Assembly (NCBI GenBank): GCA_008694505.1
Contig: VZDJ01000868.1
Coordinates: 484,263 to 548,262 of the forward strand
DNA length: 64,000 nucleotides
Source of the DNA: Cyanoderma ruficeps
Lineage: Eukaryota; Chordata; Aves; Passeriformes; Timaliidae
Reading direction: 5' to 3'
Below the pieces are notes generated by a model. That model saw nothing but the letters and a program-made list of their open reading frames with translations. It ran no database searches and was not told the origin of the DNA. Of the stretch, positions 1-11,679 are shown piece by piece. Every line of letters starts with the position of its first letter. The first letter of the stretch is position 1. The position numbers were made by a program, and so were the translations under genes.

Positions 1-980
1 GTCTCATTGTCTAAAAACATTTTAAATCTGTTGTTCATTACATTGCACAAAAATTCATAACACAAATCTTAAGAGATCTGTACAAATTTGACATCACTGT
101 AAGAATTCCATTAAGCAACATTTCTTTGTATGCTAAAGGACTCTGGAGCAATAGCCTTGTAATACCAACATGATAAAAAGTGTTCTAGTTTTCATAACAG
201 TATTCAGAAGAGAGGTAAAACGAGATGGATCTAAATCACAAATGCCAAAGAAAAACTGTGAACAGAATTTATAATAGCTGATAGCTATTCCTGAAAGAAA
301 CACATCTAAGCCACCTGCTAATATATTTGCAGCCTAATTGCTGATATACATTTTTATGTATATGCTTTCATTTGCATCAAAACATTTGTCCAAACTTCAA
401 TATATTTAACACTTATTCTCTTTGTATTTTCATGTTTCAGTGCTTCTAGGACAGATTTTCAGTTTTTAGCTTTTACAGGGGATCAGCTCTAAAATGAAAT
501 TCAGCTTTTCCTGAAGCAGCCTGATTTAGCATTTGGCATTTCAGTTGGAGTTCCTAGCTCAAGATTAGTTATCCTGCATAGCCTAGAATGTAGAATATTC
601 ATGTAGGAAAAAAAATATTCCAAATGGTAGGTTCACTATGAATATTAAACAAATTATACACCTTTACTGTTAAGATTTGAATGATTTCAGACAATTCTCT
701 AAGCCCTCACATATGGCCCTGCTTGTGTTTTGCAGCTATTCTGCAAGAAGGGTGCCCCACTCCACTGTCACATAGAGAAGAAAGCAATAGGTGTAGCCTG
801 CCATAAGCACCAATGTGATGTAACTGCTCTTGTGCAAAACGAAATATTAATGCAATATCAAATGGCACAGACAACAAAGCATCATTCTGGGTGGCTGACC
901 ACACATGCTATCGCTGAATGTATATTACGGCAAATAATGGGAATTACCTACAATTTCTAATCACTGTATCTGGCTTTAGC

Positions 981-1050
981 AAGAAAAAACTAAACAAAAA
1001 CCAAAAACAAACAAACAAAACCCAAAACCAACCAACCAGCAAAACCCAAA
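981..1050. repeat. A/C-rich simple sequence
   Basis: This is a low-complexity run of A and C with short CAAA and CCAA motifs, lying within PEPD intron 3. It could be the remains of a retroposon tail or a simple repeat; no adjoining element body was recognised. Confidence 0.6.
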
Positions 1051-3360
1051 AGCATTGATTTACTGTGTCTTTTAAAAAGGAGCTGTAGGAATCTCAAAAT
1101 AACCAGTCGCAACCATTTTGAGGAACTCCTACTATGTCAGGGAAGAAAACAGCAAGTACTGACAGAAAGCAACACGCCATGCTAAAGACTCTCCTACAAT
1201 TAAAATAAAGATCCACAAGACTTATTGTCTTTAGGATCCACAGCTCCTGGTAGATCCCATAAAGTGATGTTTTCATAAGCAGCAATTAAAAGTAAGGATT
1301 ACCATCGTTGGAACAATGACAGAATAGAGCAATAACAAAGACTTCTATACAATAATGTTCAGGGTACAGTACTCTCCTAATAGGTTCTACAAGTTTTATT
1401 GCCTAAAATACACAAAAAATTGCCCAAGCTTGTATCACAAAACCAGGAGAGGATGATTGTTGATGTAGTGAGACAGAAAGGCTAAAACTGGTGCACTTCA
1501 CACTAAAGCTTTCTGCTTCTTCCATTCAACCCGGACTTTCATATTCAAAGTAACAGATACAAAATCACTTTGTCTTGAGTAAATTAAATGCCTACATTAT
1601 CTTGCAGGTAGCACCTGTACCTGGCACTGCAGCACACACACAGTATGAATTAAATTACATTTTTTCTCACATAAATGAAGGAAAGCACATGCACAAGGAA
1701 AAAACTGGACAAGCACAATCTTCAGCACTTAAGTTCTGCACAGCCAACAACTCATTTCTCAGTCCTTGCTAGAATGAGCTTAAAGCAGAGTATAAATTTC
1801 AGAGAGACTGCAAACACAGAGTAACAACCTTGGCAAAAGTTAATGCAGAAGAATGGAAATACATTAGCATATGTAGAGCTGAAAGAGGAAAATGGATGCA
1901 AAAGCAATGTTTTAATGTTGTCAGGGATTCACCAATAAACTCCCTTCTCATTACAATATCATCAAGTCAACAGATGGTAAAGCATTAACCAAACAAGAGG
2001 GTGTCAAGAACTGCTAGGAAGAACCACACAGCACACTTTAAAAGACATCAGCAGATGCTCCTGAGTTTGTCCAAAAAAGTGCCATCACCTTTATATTCCA
2101 AAAGGAATTTCACTATCTCAAACAAAAAGATTAAAAGGCATCGAGCTAGATTTAAAACAAAACAGCACTAATGGGCTTGCTGGCATCACAGACGGCCTCC
2201 AGAAATGTTTTGACTACCTTAATGGTACTCCCTTTCCACATATTTCTAGATTACTGCTACACTCTTTGAAAGACAAAACTACCTGTGCACGGGTAAACTC
2301 AGACTCCCTGCTCCTTCTGATACAATCTCCAGGAAGATGGATTCCAAGAAAATATGGATTTCCAAGATGGCTTCTGGGAAAAGAATGGACTTTAAAAAGA
2401 ATCAGGATGAAGATAACAACCCATGCTGATCTGAGTGGAAAACAAGCAGGACTGTAAGTGAAGCCCCATGAGTGTGAGGGGCAGAAGAGCAGAGTCCACA
2501 AGCATGAAGCTGCACACAAGGTGCTGGGTATGTGATACTGCACTTCCCACAGCTACACAGATCATGCAGAATCAGAATAACCAGGAGCAGCAATATAGGC
2601 CACTGGACTTAGGAAATCAGAAATAAAGTACTGAGGAGAATCTCACAGTAAAAGTCAAACACTGACCTCCCTATTTCATCTACTTCAAGTATACAGTCTC
2701 ACTGCTCCTGCTTAGCTATTCCCTCCACAGACATTTCCAAAAGATGAACAGTACTCTGGACTTTCTATAAATTCTACCTCAAGCAGCAGTGTCTCAATTA
2801 GACATGTAAAAGATACTATCAAGAGATACCCAACAAAAACACAGAAAATTTGCAATTGGTAACCTTTGCTTTATTCCTCTCTGCAAATAAAATTCTTCCT
2901 TGGAGTCAAGGGCTCTATACAGAAAGAACTGTGACTAAAGAAATGTTTACACACTGAAATCCCCTAAAGATTTCTTGTAGCATTAAACTGATGACATGTA
3001 CTCATTAGAAAGCTTTCTTCTTTAAAAAAAAAAAGAACGTAAGCATTATAGTGGTTAAGGTATGAAGTGTAATTTCTAGGTCAGTATATACAGTAAGTGT
3101 TTCACTCAAACACTGGTCTCAATTCATGCTTCTTAACAAAGGAAGTTACACACCAAATCTGCCAATAGCATGTTCTGCTTTCTGGAAAAACACCACTATT
3201 GGGGGAGGTTAGGGTGAGGCCACCTGCTCTGACTGCCAGGGCTCCAGCAAGGGGCACACAGCAGTAAAACACAATCTGCCTGCTTTACAGTCACATTTAA
3301 CTTTTAAGAAGCATTAATATTATTGATACATTTCCCTAATATATTTTAACAGACCAGTTG

Positions 3361-3431
3361 GGGTTGTTTTTTCTTTTTTCTTTTTCTTTTTTCTNNNNNN
3401 NNNNNNNNNNNNNNNNNNNNNNNNNTTTTTT
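3361..3431. repeat. Pyrimidine-rich tract interrupted by an assembly gap
   Basis: A T/C-rich tract (3365-3394) leads into 31 undetermined bases (3395-3425), followed by another T run. The gap almost certainly reflects failure to sequence or assemble the homopolymer-like tract. It lies inside PEPD intron 3. Confidence 0.8.
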
Positions 3432-4590
3432 GTTTCTCAGCAGAGACCACACTCTTTCAGAGAATCCTTCCTGAGCATACAGACAGGTCACAAGAAATAA
3501 AAAAATCTAAGGGAAACAGTTAACATCAAGAGCTAAGAATGTTGCATTTCAGAAGTGCAAGAATAGAGGAACCACTGTAGGTATTTCACTTGAGGTTTTT
3601 TCCACTGGAAGCACCTTAGCAACAAGAAGCAAAGCTCTGCCCTCAGGTCAGGCAGTGGCACAGCAGAAGGCAGTGTGGAGGTGCAGAGGTGCAGAGCCTT
3701 GCTGGAGCACTGCTGGCAAACCCCCACAGACATTTCTTTTGCTGCAGCTCACCTTCCTACCAGCAGCAGCCAAGTCCTTGTAGAAAAAACACATGGCACG
3801 CCTGATTAAAAAAAAAACAACTTGGATTCTCTGATATTTCAAAATGTTATCGGGAGTTTACATCACTGAACTCAGCACTCCTGGTAGCACATTACATAAA
3901 GTATGAAATAAGAAATCCATGGTGGGAGTTATCAACATTCCCTGCCACAGCACCAAAATGAGAAGTGCTATCTCAATCTGTGGTTTGAAGCCACATCCGG
4001 ATATTAAAAAACTCTGATGCAGCATCATCAAAGATTTCCTTAGTGCTGGTTCTTTTCTCAATATGCCTAAATCAAAAAGGGTAGAGGAAAAAGAAGCACT
4101 TTAACACTTACAAAACCATCAACTGGAGCATTCACTTAAAGGTGTATGGTGGTAGAGATGGTCAATCAATTGACCAAGACAAATTGCTATTATGGTTTCA
4201 AGCCTTCTCAACAAGAAATTTCAGCTGTTTAAGACAGCCATAAGAAAGCAAAGATTTATACAAATAACTACAGAAGTAAAAGTCATGAAAACAACATTCA
4301 TCCCAGACCAAGGAAGTCTTGTGGACAATGAGAATACTGGGACAACGACTAAAATGAACATTTGAGAAATCTGAGCATTTGAGCAGTGCTTTTAGAGAAA
4401 ACAATTGTCAGTAAAGTGGCAAGACAAATCCAGATATTTATTATTCTGAAAAATTAATTTTTATCCACAGAGAAATCAGGCAGCCAGCCCATGGGAATCT
4501 CATGAGGCTTAACAGGACCAAGTGCTAGAGCTGCATCTGTGTTGGGGCAACCCTCAGGATCAATCCAGGCTGGGAATGAACAGGTCAAGA

Positions 4591-5228
4591 GCAGCCCTGG
4601 GAGAAGGAATTGGGGGCGCTGGTGGGTGAGGGCTGGCCCTGCCCTGGCCATGTGTGCTGGGACCCCAAACCCTGCCCTGGGCTGAGCCCAGCGTGGGCAG
4701 CAGGGGAGGGGGATTCTGCCCCTCGGCCCTCAGGTGAGACCCCACCTGCAGGGCTGCCCAAGCCTTGGGCCAGCACAGCAAGGACCTGGAGCTGCTGCAG
4801 AGAGCCCAGAGGAGGCTCCAGCATGAGCAGAAGACTGGGAGAACTGGGATTGTTCAGGCTGGAAAAGAGAAGTTTCAGGGTGACTTAACTGCAACCTTCC
4901 AGTGCCTGAAGGAGCCAAAAAGAAAGATGGAGAAAGTCAATTTTCATGAGCCTGGAAAGACAAGACAAGAGGGAATACCTTCAAACTAAAATACAGTAGG
5001 TTTAGATTATATATTAGAAAGAAATTTTTCCCTGTGAGGGTGCTGAGTTCCTGGCACAGCTTGCCCAGGAAAGCTGTGGCTGTGCTCAAGGCCAGGCTGG
5101 ACAGGGCTTGGAGCAGCCTGGGATAGTGGAAGGTGTCCCAGCCCACGGTGGGAAGGTGTCCCATCCCATCAATCAGGACGATGATTTTTAAAGTCCCCTC
5201 CAACCCAGGCCATTCTATGATTCTATGA
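4591..5228 (+). mobile_element. CR1 LINE, 5'-truncated copy
   Basis: This is a non-LTR retrotransposon fragment in plus orientation, antisense to PEPD. It starts inside the typical CR1 segment reading 'agccctgggag...ttgggggcgctggtgg' and runs through the dispersed CR1 3' landmarks: 'acctggagctgctgcagag', 'tgttcaggctggaaaagag', 'ggctggacagggcttggag' and 'tcccctccaaccc'. It ends in two copies of the CR1 8-bp terminal repeat (ATTCTATG ATTCTATG A). Most of the reverse transcriptase is absent, as is usual for 5'-truncated CR1 copies. The open frames inside it are not genes. Identity and orientation are clear; the subfamily was not determined. Confidence 0.95.
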
Positions 5229-8200
5229 AATACAATAATAAATGAATGGGGGACAAGAAATGGAAATCACTGTACCAGGGAGAGAACTGGAATCCTGGAA
5301 AATAAACACCCCTGCACAAGTAAGTCTTGTCAAAAGCAACCAGCTTTATTGTGCAGTTTTGAAAGGATCAAATGAAGGGTAAAGCAACAGATGTACTACC
5401 TGAATAATAGTAAAATATGTGACAAAAAACTTTCTCAAGACTGCTACTCTCCAAAATCGACCCAAATTGGCTTAGACAGAAACACTACAATGTAACCTGA
5501 AACCCAGTGACTAGTCATAACACGAAAACAGAAAAGACTAAAGCAGAAAATAAAATGAATAAATAGATAAAAAGATGAGCATTCCCTGGGCTGGGAAACC
5601 CTCCAACTGCCAACCTGAAAAGTGCTGTGTCAATTTAGACTGATGTTCCCAGAAGCTAAAGCAATAAACAGAAATGGACTGCAAGTCTTGATTGGTGGGA
5701 TACTGCAAAGATTGGAATTAGTTCTGACACTATTCAGAAACAGAAGCATAACTGAGTATGAGATCCACAGAGAACATTTCCAGGTGGTAACAAACTCTGC
5801 AGATAAATTGCAATGCCAATTGGTACAAAACAGTAATAAGATGACCTAAAGTGATTAAAACCTGGGGTTTTGTTAAACAGCAAAATAAAGATTCAGTGGG
5901 TACTGCGAAGTGACAAACTGAGAGACATGGAAAAAGAAAAGCATATTTCATTTTAGAGAAAAAATTACAATAAAAAGCATCAGGAGATAGCAGATCAGTT
6001 CTGAAGGTAAAACCAAAAAACACACAGCTCTGGAGCAGGCCATAGAGAAGAGGACCTGTATGCTCCATATTAATAAAACTCCTGTAGAAGATATCCTTCA
6101 TTCCTACAAAATGTACATTAAGAAGAGCAATTAAGGTAATCTGGAGTTTGTTCCCTATAACCTCCCCCATACACTCCACTCCCTTTCCAAAGAGCTGTCC
6201 CCACTGTCATCTTCCCTTCTACAGGCCTTGTCCTCTTGTTGCCAGAACAAGAGTAATTAATGCACCAGTCTCCATCACCATGATACAGGCAGATAAATAT
6301 ACCACACTGTGCACGATTTAATACTCACAATTATTCAAAATACAAATGCCACAAAATCTCACCGATCTCCATTAAGAAGAAGAGATCAAGAAATCAATTT
6401 CTTAGTTTCTAATTTTCACGGTCACAAAAAGTCTATAAGGAAAAAAAAGGTAAAAGCCCACACAGACTGTGAGGCTACCTTCTTTTACAAAAGTGTTAAG
6501 GGGAAAAAAGCAAACAAGCAAAAAACTCCCAACCATATACTTCTGCAGTTTTTTCAAAAGGCAGTAAAACGACTCAGTTTTGCTGATGTCAGTCAAGTGT
6601 AATCACCAAAACCAAAGGTTGATTTTGGTTGCAACCTACTTGAAATTTATGACAAGGTTTTAAAGAGCTTCCTCATTAGGTCACTGAGAAATAGCTAACA
6701 TTTGCAAAGCATTTCACTGTGCTTTATTACAGCTCCAAGTGCTAATCCAAGGTTCAACTTTGAACACACAGGTAGTTTTCAATCAAATTCATGGAAAAAA
6801 ATTACTTATAGTGGGTGTAATGTCAGATTAAAGCTGCAATACTTACCACTCATCCAGCAGAGCTTCAGGGAAAACACAGGAAATTGCACCATTAACTGGG
6901 CACCACAGCACCATTTGGTTTTTTTCTGAATTTCATGAATATATTTAATATGTTTCCAAAGTTAGAGCATTAAAGGGTTAAATACTTTTTGTCTTTCATT
7001 AAAAATACTCTGTGTGGCAAGGCTATTAAGTTATTCTGGCATTCTCTCCACATAAAGCAGCTGCTGAACAGTATGTTTTACTCTATAAAATATCTTTAAT
7101 CAGCACACTGACTAGTTCTGTCATTTATAATTAAGGAGGTAAATGGCAGGTGCAGCATTAATTAGCAAAACTGAAGTCTTTGTGAAGACATGCAGTCATA
7201 CCAACTCAATGCTTTCTAGGAGCAGAAACGATGGCCAACAGCTTTGCTGCACCAAAAGTTTGACTAGGCAAGACTGTGCCAAGAAAGAGGGACATTTACA
7301 AAACATTTACACTTCCGAAGCCTTTACCATCCTATATTACCAGATTCATTTCTTAAACTCTTCCTTCTAAAGTTAAAAACAGAAAAACATTCAGGAGCAG
7401 AAAAGCCACCCACTAAGCTTGGAGTCATTCTCCAAGTCTGTGTTTCTGCCTTACAAATGACGGAGGGCAGGGGCAGAGGTACAAGACAAGAGACAGGCAA
7501 AGTGGTTCTCTTACTTGAAAAAGTTTTTCCAGCTAACAACTAAGAAACTGGCTGGCCCAACACCTGGAGAAATGCCCACAGCCATAATTTACAAACAGAG
7601 CAATGTTGTTGCAATCCCTCCCATGAACGTAGGACCACCAGTCCTGCAATTCCCCTCATAACAATTCTGCAACTGCCACCTTAAGAGGCTTCGGGCTGTT
7701 TTGGAGAAGGTCCACAGTCTGCCAGTTAAACTAAATCTCTCCTTGCTTTTAAAACTTCAGAGATTATTTTGGCTTGAAGGACTTCTGAAAGGTAACCTTA
7801 CAACTATTTTTACAAATCCTCGGAGCACACACACTCAGCATGAAGTCCTACCCGACCTGTAACACTTCCAAAGTGGCAGTCACCCTCAGAAGCAGCACTG
7901 CTGAGTGCTGGGTGTGGGCTGACCCCAGCCCAGAGTGGTGCACTGCCCACCTCCATGGGCACCTGCTCTGCAGAGTCCCCAGGCACCACCACTCACAAAA
8001 ACAACTGCAGTGGTGAGGCTGGAAAAGAGACAGTGCTCATGGTCTCATTTGTAGACTCACGGTCTGCTGATCTCCAAGCAAACACCCTCAGACACTGCAC
8101 TGGCTTTGGCCAAACTAAGACTGCAATTTCAATGGACTCAAGAAGCCCCATTTTCGTATTCAAGGCAAAAAGATTAACCCTTCTGAATGACACATTATCC

Positions 8201-10114
8201 ACTCTATGCTTCAAAAGCAACTCAAATATGTGTTCTTCAGAAGTGAAGGCACAACACTACATCAAATGACACATTTAGTAATGCAGCAGTGGTAAAACTG
8301 CAGTAAAGAGCCTTTTGCATTAATTTTAAGAGAAGCTATGTGTTTCTGCCCAAATTCACGGATTCCCACACCTGTCTTAAATAGAAAAAAGAATAAACAC
8401 CAGGCAAAGCATGGTGTGCTATGAACTAGCAGAGCAGCTGCAGGCCTCTGTAAGGTACCAACCTCCCAAATCCCACACAGAGCATTGCACTGATTTGTGC
8501 CTCACTGATGTTAAATGACTGTTTCTCCAGTGGGTAGACAGTGCCTCCCATGGGCCCAGAATTAGCACTTCCAAGGCAAACTACAGTAATCAACTGCAGT
8601 GGATGGAAGGCTCCCGTACTTGTGTTTTTCTTTCTGTGCTAATTTTGAGATAAAATCGAACCTTCTGGGAAGGAACACAATCCCTAGTTGCGTGCAGTAC
8701 CCACTGTCATCCAACTTATGAAGCAGAACTGCTACTGACTCACAAATGAGTTATTCACCCATCCTCCTTCTGACAACCAGAAAAGGTACATGGCCACAGC
8801 TGACAGAAGAGAAAACAAGATTCAAACAGAAGGATTCAGGAAGGGTAAGGAGAAAAATTTAGAGAACAACAAAGATCATTTGTTATACTATGCAAGAAGA
8901 CACAATGACAAAAAAACACTTTTAACTAGACTTAATTAATTCTGTAAATAGACAGACAAGTGCTGCACAAACAAATCAAAAAGGTCACTAGTTATAAGCA
9001 CCAAAATATTTTGTTTGAGAATGCAAAGTGAGATGCTGGAATTTCAATAATATTTTTACGCCTTTTTAGATTAGGCACAATCAGTGTGGGTATGAAACAG
9101 CTGTTTTGAACTAATAGAGGAGAACTTAATAGGAAAAAACTTTGTATATAAGTGGGAACAAGCACCAAGTGGGAACAGATTTCAGAGAGTACACATGGGG
9201 GGCTTACAGAACCTGCCCTGCCAGACAGGTGTGGCTCGAAGCTAAAATATTTCAGACAGCAGTATGCAGATTTTTATGCCATCACAATTTCAGTCCCCAG
9301 ACAGGTCTAAGACAGTGAAATTCATATAAACTCTATGAGAAGACAGCAGCCATGCCCTGCCATATGGTCTGGCACAGTTCAGCACCTGGGATCAGTTACA
9401 ACTGTTTTCCTTTTCCCAAAATTAGCATTAAAAGTGATAGCTTCAATTACAAGTGAAGCAGCTTGACAAAAGATTAAACTAGAAGCAATCCAATATTCTG
9501 AGACAATGTCGATGACACAAAAATTTACAATTTGGCAGAGGGTATAAATACAATTAAGACTGAGAAAATAAATGAACACATAAATAATCAATTCCTCCAC
9601 TACTGTGCAGTATTTACTACAAAGGTGGATGGAGAGATGTTTATGGCATACTCATAGAATAGCATTTAAATCACATTTTCCTGTCCATGAGCTCATGTTA
9701 AAAAAGCCTGTGAGAGGCTAAACTACCTTATGCCATTCAGAAAGCTTCATTAGCTCAGGCTGCTGCAAACTGGCAAAGCAGCTTGAAAAAGCCTGCTTTA
9801 TTATTTACCTTGCTTGGGCTTAACACAAGATACTGACTTTTCTTTACGGTTCACCTTCCTCTCAGAGCTACCATGAGATTGGTGGGTTGCATTTCTAAAG
9901 GTATTGTGTTCCAAATGGAGGTGGATCATTTCATATCACATGATCAATACCAACTGATTGTGTTTTGTATCTTTGTATATATCACTGTATACATAATTCC
10001 CATGGCAGGATTTGGTGGAATCTGATTAAATGACACAACACTGGAGCTCTACAGGTAGTTATGTTATATAAAGTACTTGGATACACCAGAATGCAGTTAA
10101 AAGATAGATCTTAC

Positions 10115-10242
10115 TTTCCCATCCAAACAGCATAGCTTTCAGGGAGTTGTGGAACAAAAAGCATAGATCTTCCAGTATCAACATCTACTGCTCCAAAGCA
10201 GCCTGCTTCAGTTACTCCAAAAGTCCAGTGAAAGTAAGATTC
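10115..10242 (-). CDS. PEPD: PEPD (prolidase) coding exon 3
   Basis: Prolidase hydrolyses dipeptides with C-terminal proline or hydroxyproline in the cytosol and recycles proline from collagen breakdown. This exon encodes 42 full codons plus two bases of the next lysine codon. It begins [15 protein letters not shown] and ends near YAVWMGK, which closely matches the human segment ESFFHWAFGVTEPGC...ATWMGK recalled from family knowledge. It belongs to the N-terminal (aminopeptidase-P-like) domain, before the metal-binding catalytic domain. On the minus strand it is preceded by ...TTTTAACCTAG (acceptor AG at 10244-10243, with a good TTTTAAC branch-point candidate). It is followed by GTAAGA (donor starting at 10114). 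Exon 2 ends in phase 0 and this exon starts in phase 0, so the reading frame is preserved. Confidence 0.96.
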
Positions 10243-11495
10243 CTAGGTTAAAACAAAATATATTCTTAGACCTCGCTTCTACCAGCTCTAAAAATATACT
10301 ATAGCACATGTTAATTCCTATTTCCACATATCTGGAAGAGGCCTCTTGCTTTTGGAGGGGGAGAAGTGGTTTAGGTCTAAACCTTTTCAGACTGGTTAGT
10401 TTTAGGTTAGAATAATACAAATCCCTTTGCTGACAAGTGGAAAGGATCATAGATTAATAAACTACCATTAAGAGGTTAACTCAGCACAGTAAACATACAC
10501 CAAACATTAAAATACATTCTTCCAATCTAAATTAGAGAATGCATTATCAGAGAGAAACAATCATGTCACAAGAGACAAGGCAAAAGCAGAGTGCAGCTTC
10601 ACTGGGTTGTGAAGGCAGAGTGCTGAAGTGAAACCCCAACCTTCCCCAGAGAAGAGGAAGCTGCACTAGGAGCAGCCCTTAGCCAAGAGTTATTTTAAGA
10701 ACAAGCAAGCAAAGAACAAAACACTCAACAATACAGGATTTAATTTTGGTAAGAACAGACATATGCTCTAATACCCTGAAAGGTGCATCTCTTCTAAAAC
10801 CGGACTAGTAACTTCATTAAGATATGTGCTATCTAAACTAGAATTTACTGGGTTTGTTTCTTCATAGCATACACTAGCTCAATTAAATCCACAAAACAAA
10901 GTGCTGCAGAAACCATGCAGGGTATGGGATGTGGATAATTTGAGTTCTTTTACACCAATGTCCCCACAATGTGTTAAGTCCTATTTGTGACAGAACACAT
11001 GGGTACTTAAAGAAGAGTGTAATTTAAGAAGACACATGTTGTCAATTCCAAGATATAGGTCGCTGTTTTATAAGACCATGAAATACACTTTTCTAATAGT
11101 TAATTCAGCTTAGGTCCACTGTAACATGTTTTATTACACAAAGAAGCTTGTTTTTTGGGTCACAGACAAGACCGAGAAAATGAAGAAATATTCCACTGAT
11201 GTCTTCAAGATTAGATTCAAACACTGATGAGCAGTAAGGCCTTGAACAGGTTTAAGTCCTTTAAAGCAGATAATGAGCCTGCACTAAAGCACTGAAAGTG
11301 AGAGCAGCTCAAAGTGAAGAAGCAATGTTATAAAGAAGCCAATTTATTTAAGTGAAGCAAGTGAAAGAGCCAGTTCATTTAAATGATGCTTTAAGTGAAA
11401 CATCTGAGAGATAAAGAGAAAATAATTTAAAATCATTTAAAAATTCAAGCAGTCAAAGTTAGTTTCTTAATTTGAAGTTTTGATTCAGCTCTTAC
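10243..11495 (-). other. PEPD: PEPD intron 2
   Basis: This is a 1.25-kb intron bounded by GTAAGA at 11495 and CCTAG at 10243 on the minus strand. It is AT-rich, and no repeat element or further exon was recognised in it. Confidence 0.93.
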
Positions 11496-11679
11496 CTGGC
11501 GAAACACAATCCCAGTATCAGTACAGTATCTCTGGGTTTCTTCTCCACCCTGCAGCAGAACAATTGAATTCTTCTGGACATCCTTATTCTGTCTCAGGCG
11601 CTCACACAGTCGTCTTCTGTTTAAGGCAAAGAGTGCTACAGGCACTTTCAAAGTCTCATTCCCCAGCCAAAAGGAGGGT
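11496..11679 (-). CDS. PEPD: PEPD (prolidase) coding exon 2
   Basis: This exon encodes residues 7-67 of prolidase. The translation starts [20 protein letters not shown] and ends [18 protein letters not shown], nearly identical to the human protein over the same span ([20 protein letters not shown] ... [13 protein letters not shown]). Its first base completes the glycine codon split by intron 1 (GG|A). The acceptor is TCTCTTCTAG at 11689-11680 and the donor is CAG|GTAAGA at 11495. The length (184 nt) plus exon 1 (17 nt) gives exactly 67 codons. The exon forms part of the N-terminal, non-catalytic domain involved in dimer and substrate-pocket architecture. A methionine slightly upstream of the acceptor (an ORF beginning MSVENISSR) is intronic and should not be taken as a start. 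Confidence 0.98.

Larger units (their letters stand above)
1..10114 (-). other. PEPD: PEPD intron 3 (partial, runs off the left edge)
   Basis: This is the sequence downstream of the PEPD exon 3 donor. It is AT-rich, with stop codons in all frames of most stretches. I looked on the minus strand for exon 4, which in prolidase continues with a lysine-rich stretch after the WMGK motif, and saw no match, so intron 3 appears to exceed 10.1 kb. It contains an A/C-rich simple tract (981-1050), a pyrimidine tract ending in a 31-N gap (3395-3425) and a plus-strand CR1 copy (4591-5228). The other open reading frames here, up to 149 codons (minus strand, 5730-6179), resemble no protein family I know and have no obvious splice context. 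Confidence 0.75.

Noticed and set aside
2641..2700. Possible PEPD exon 4 fragment encoding VDEI
   Set aside because: Only four residues match, an in-frame stop lies just upstream, and no splice sites flank it.
4585..4989. Overlapping ORFs on both strands near 4.6-4.9 kb
   Set aside because: They fall in the CR1 3' region and reflect its GC-rich sequence, not a host gene.
5730..6179. 149-residue minus-strand ORF in PEPD intron 3
   Set aside because: It does not match any part of prolidase, no splice signals suggest an exon, and the hydrophobic composition reflects T-rich sequence.
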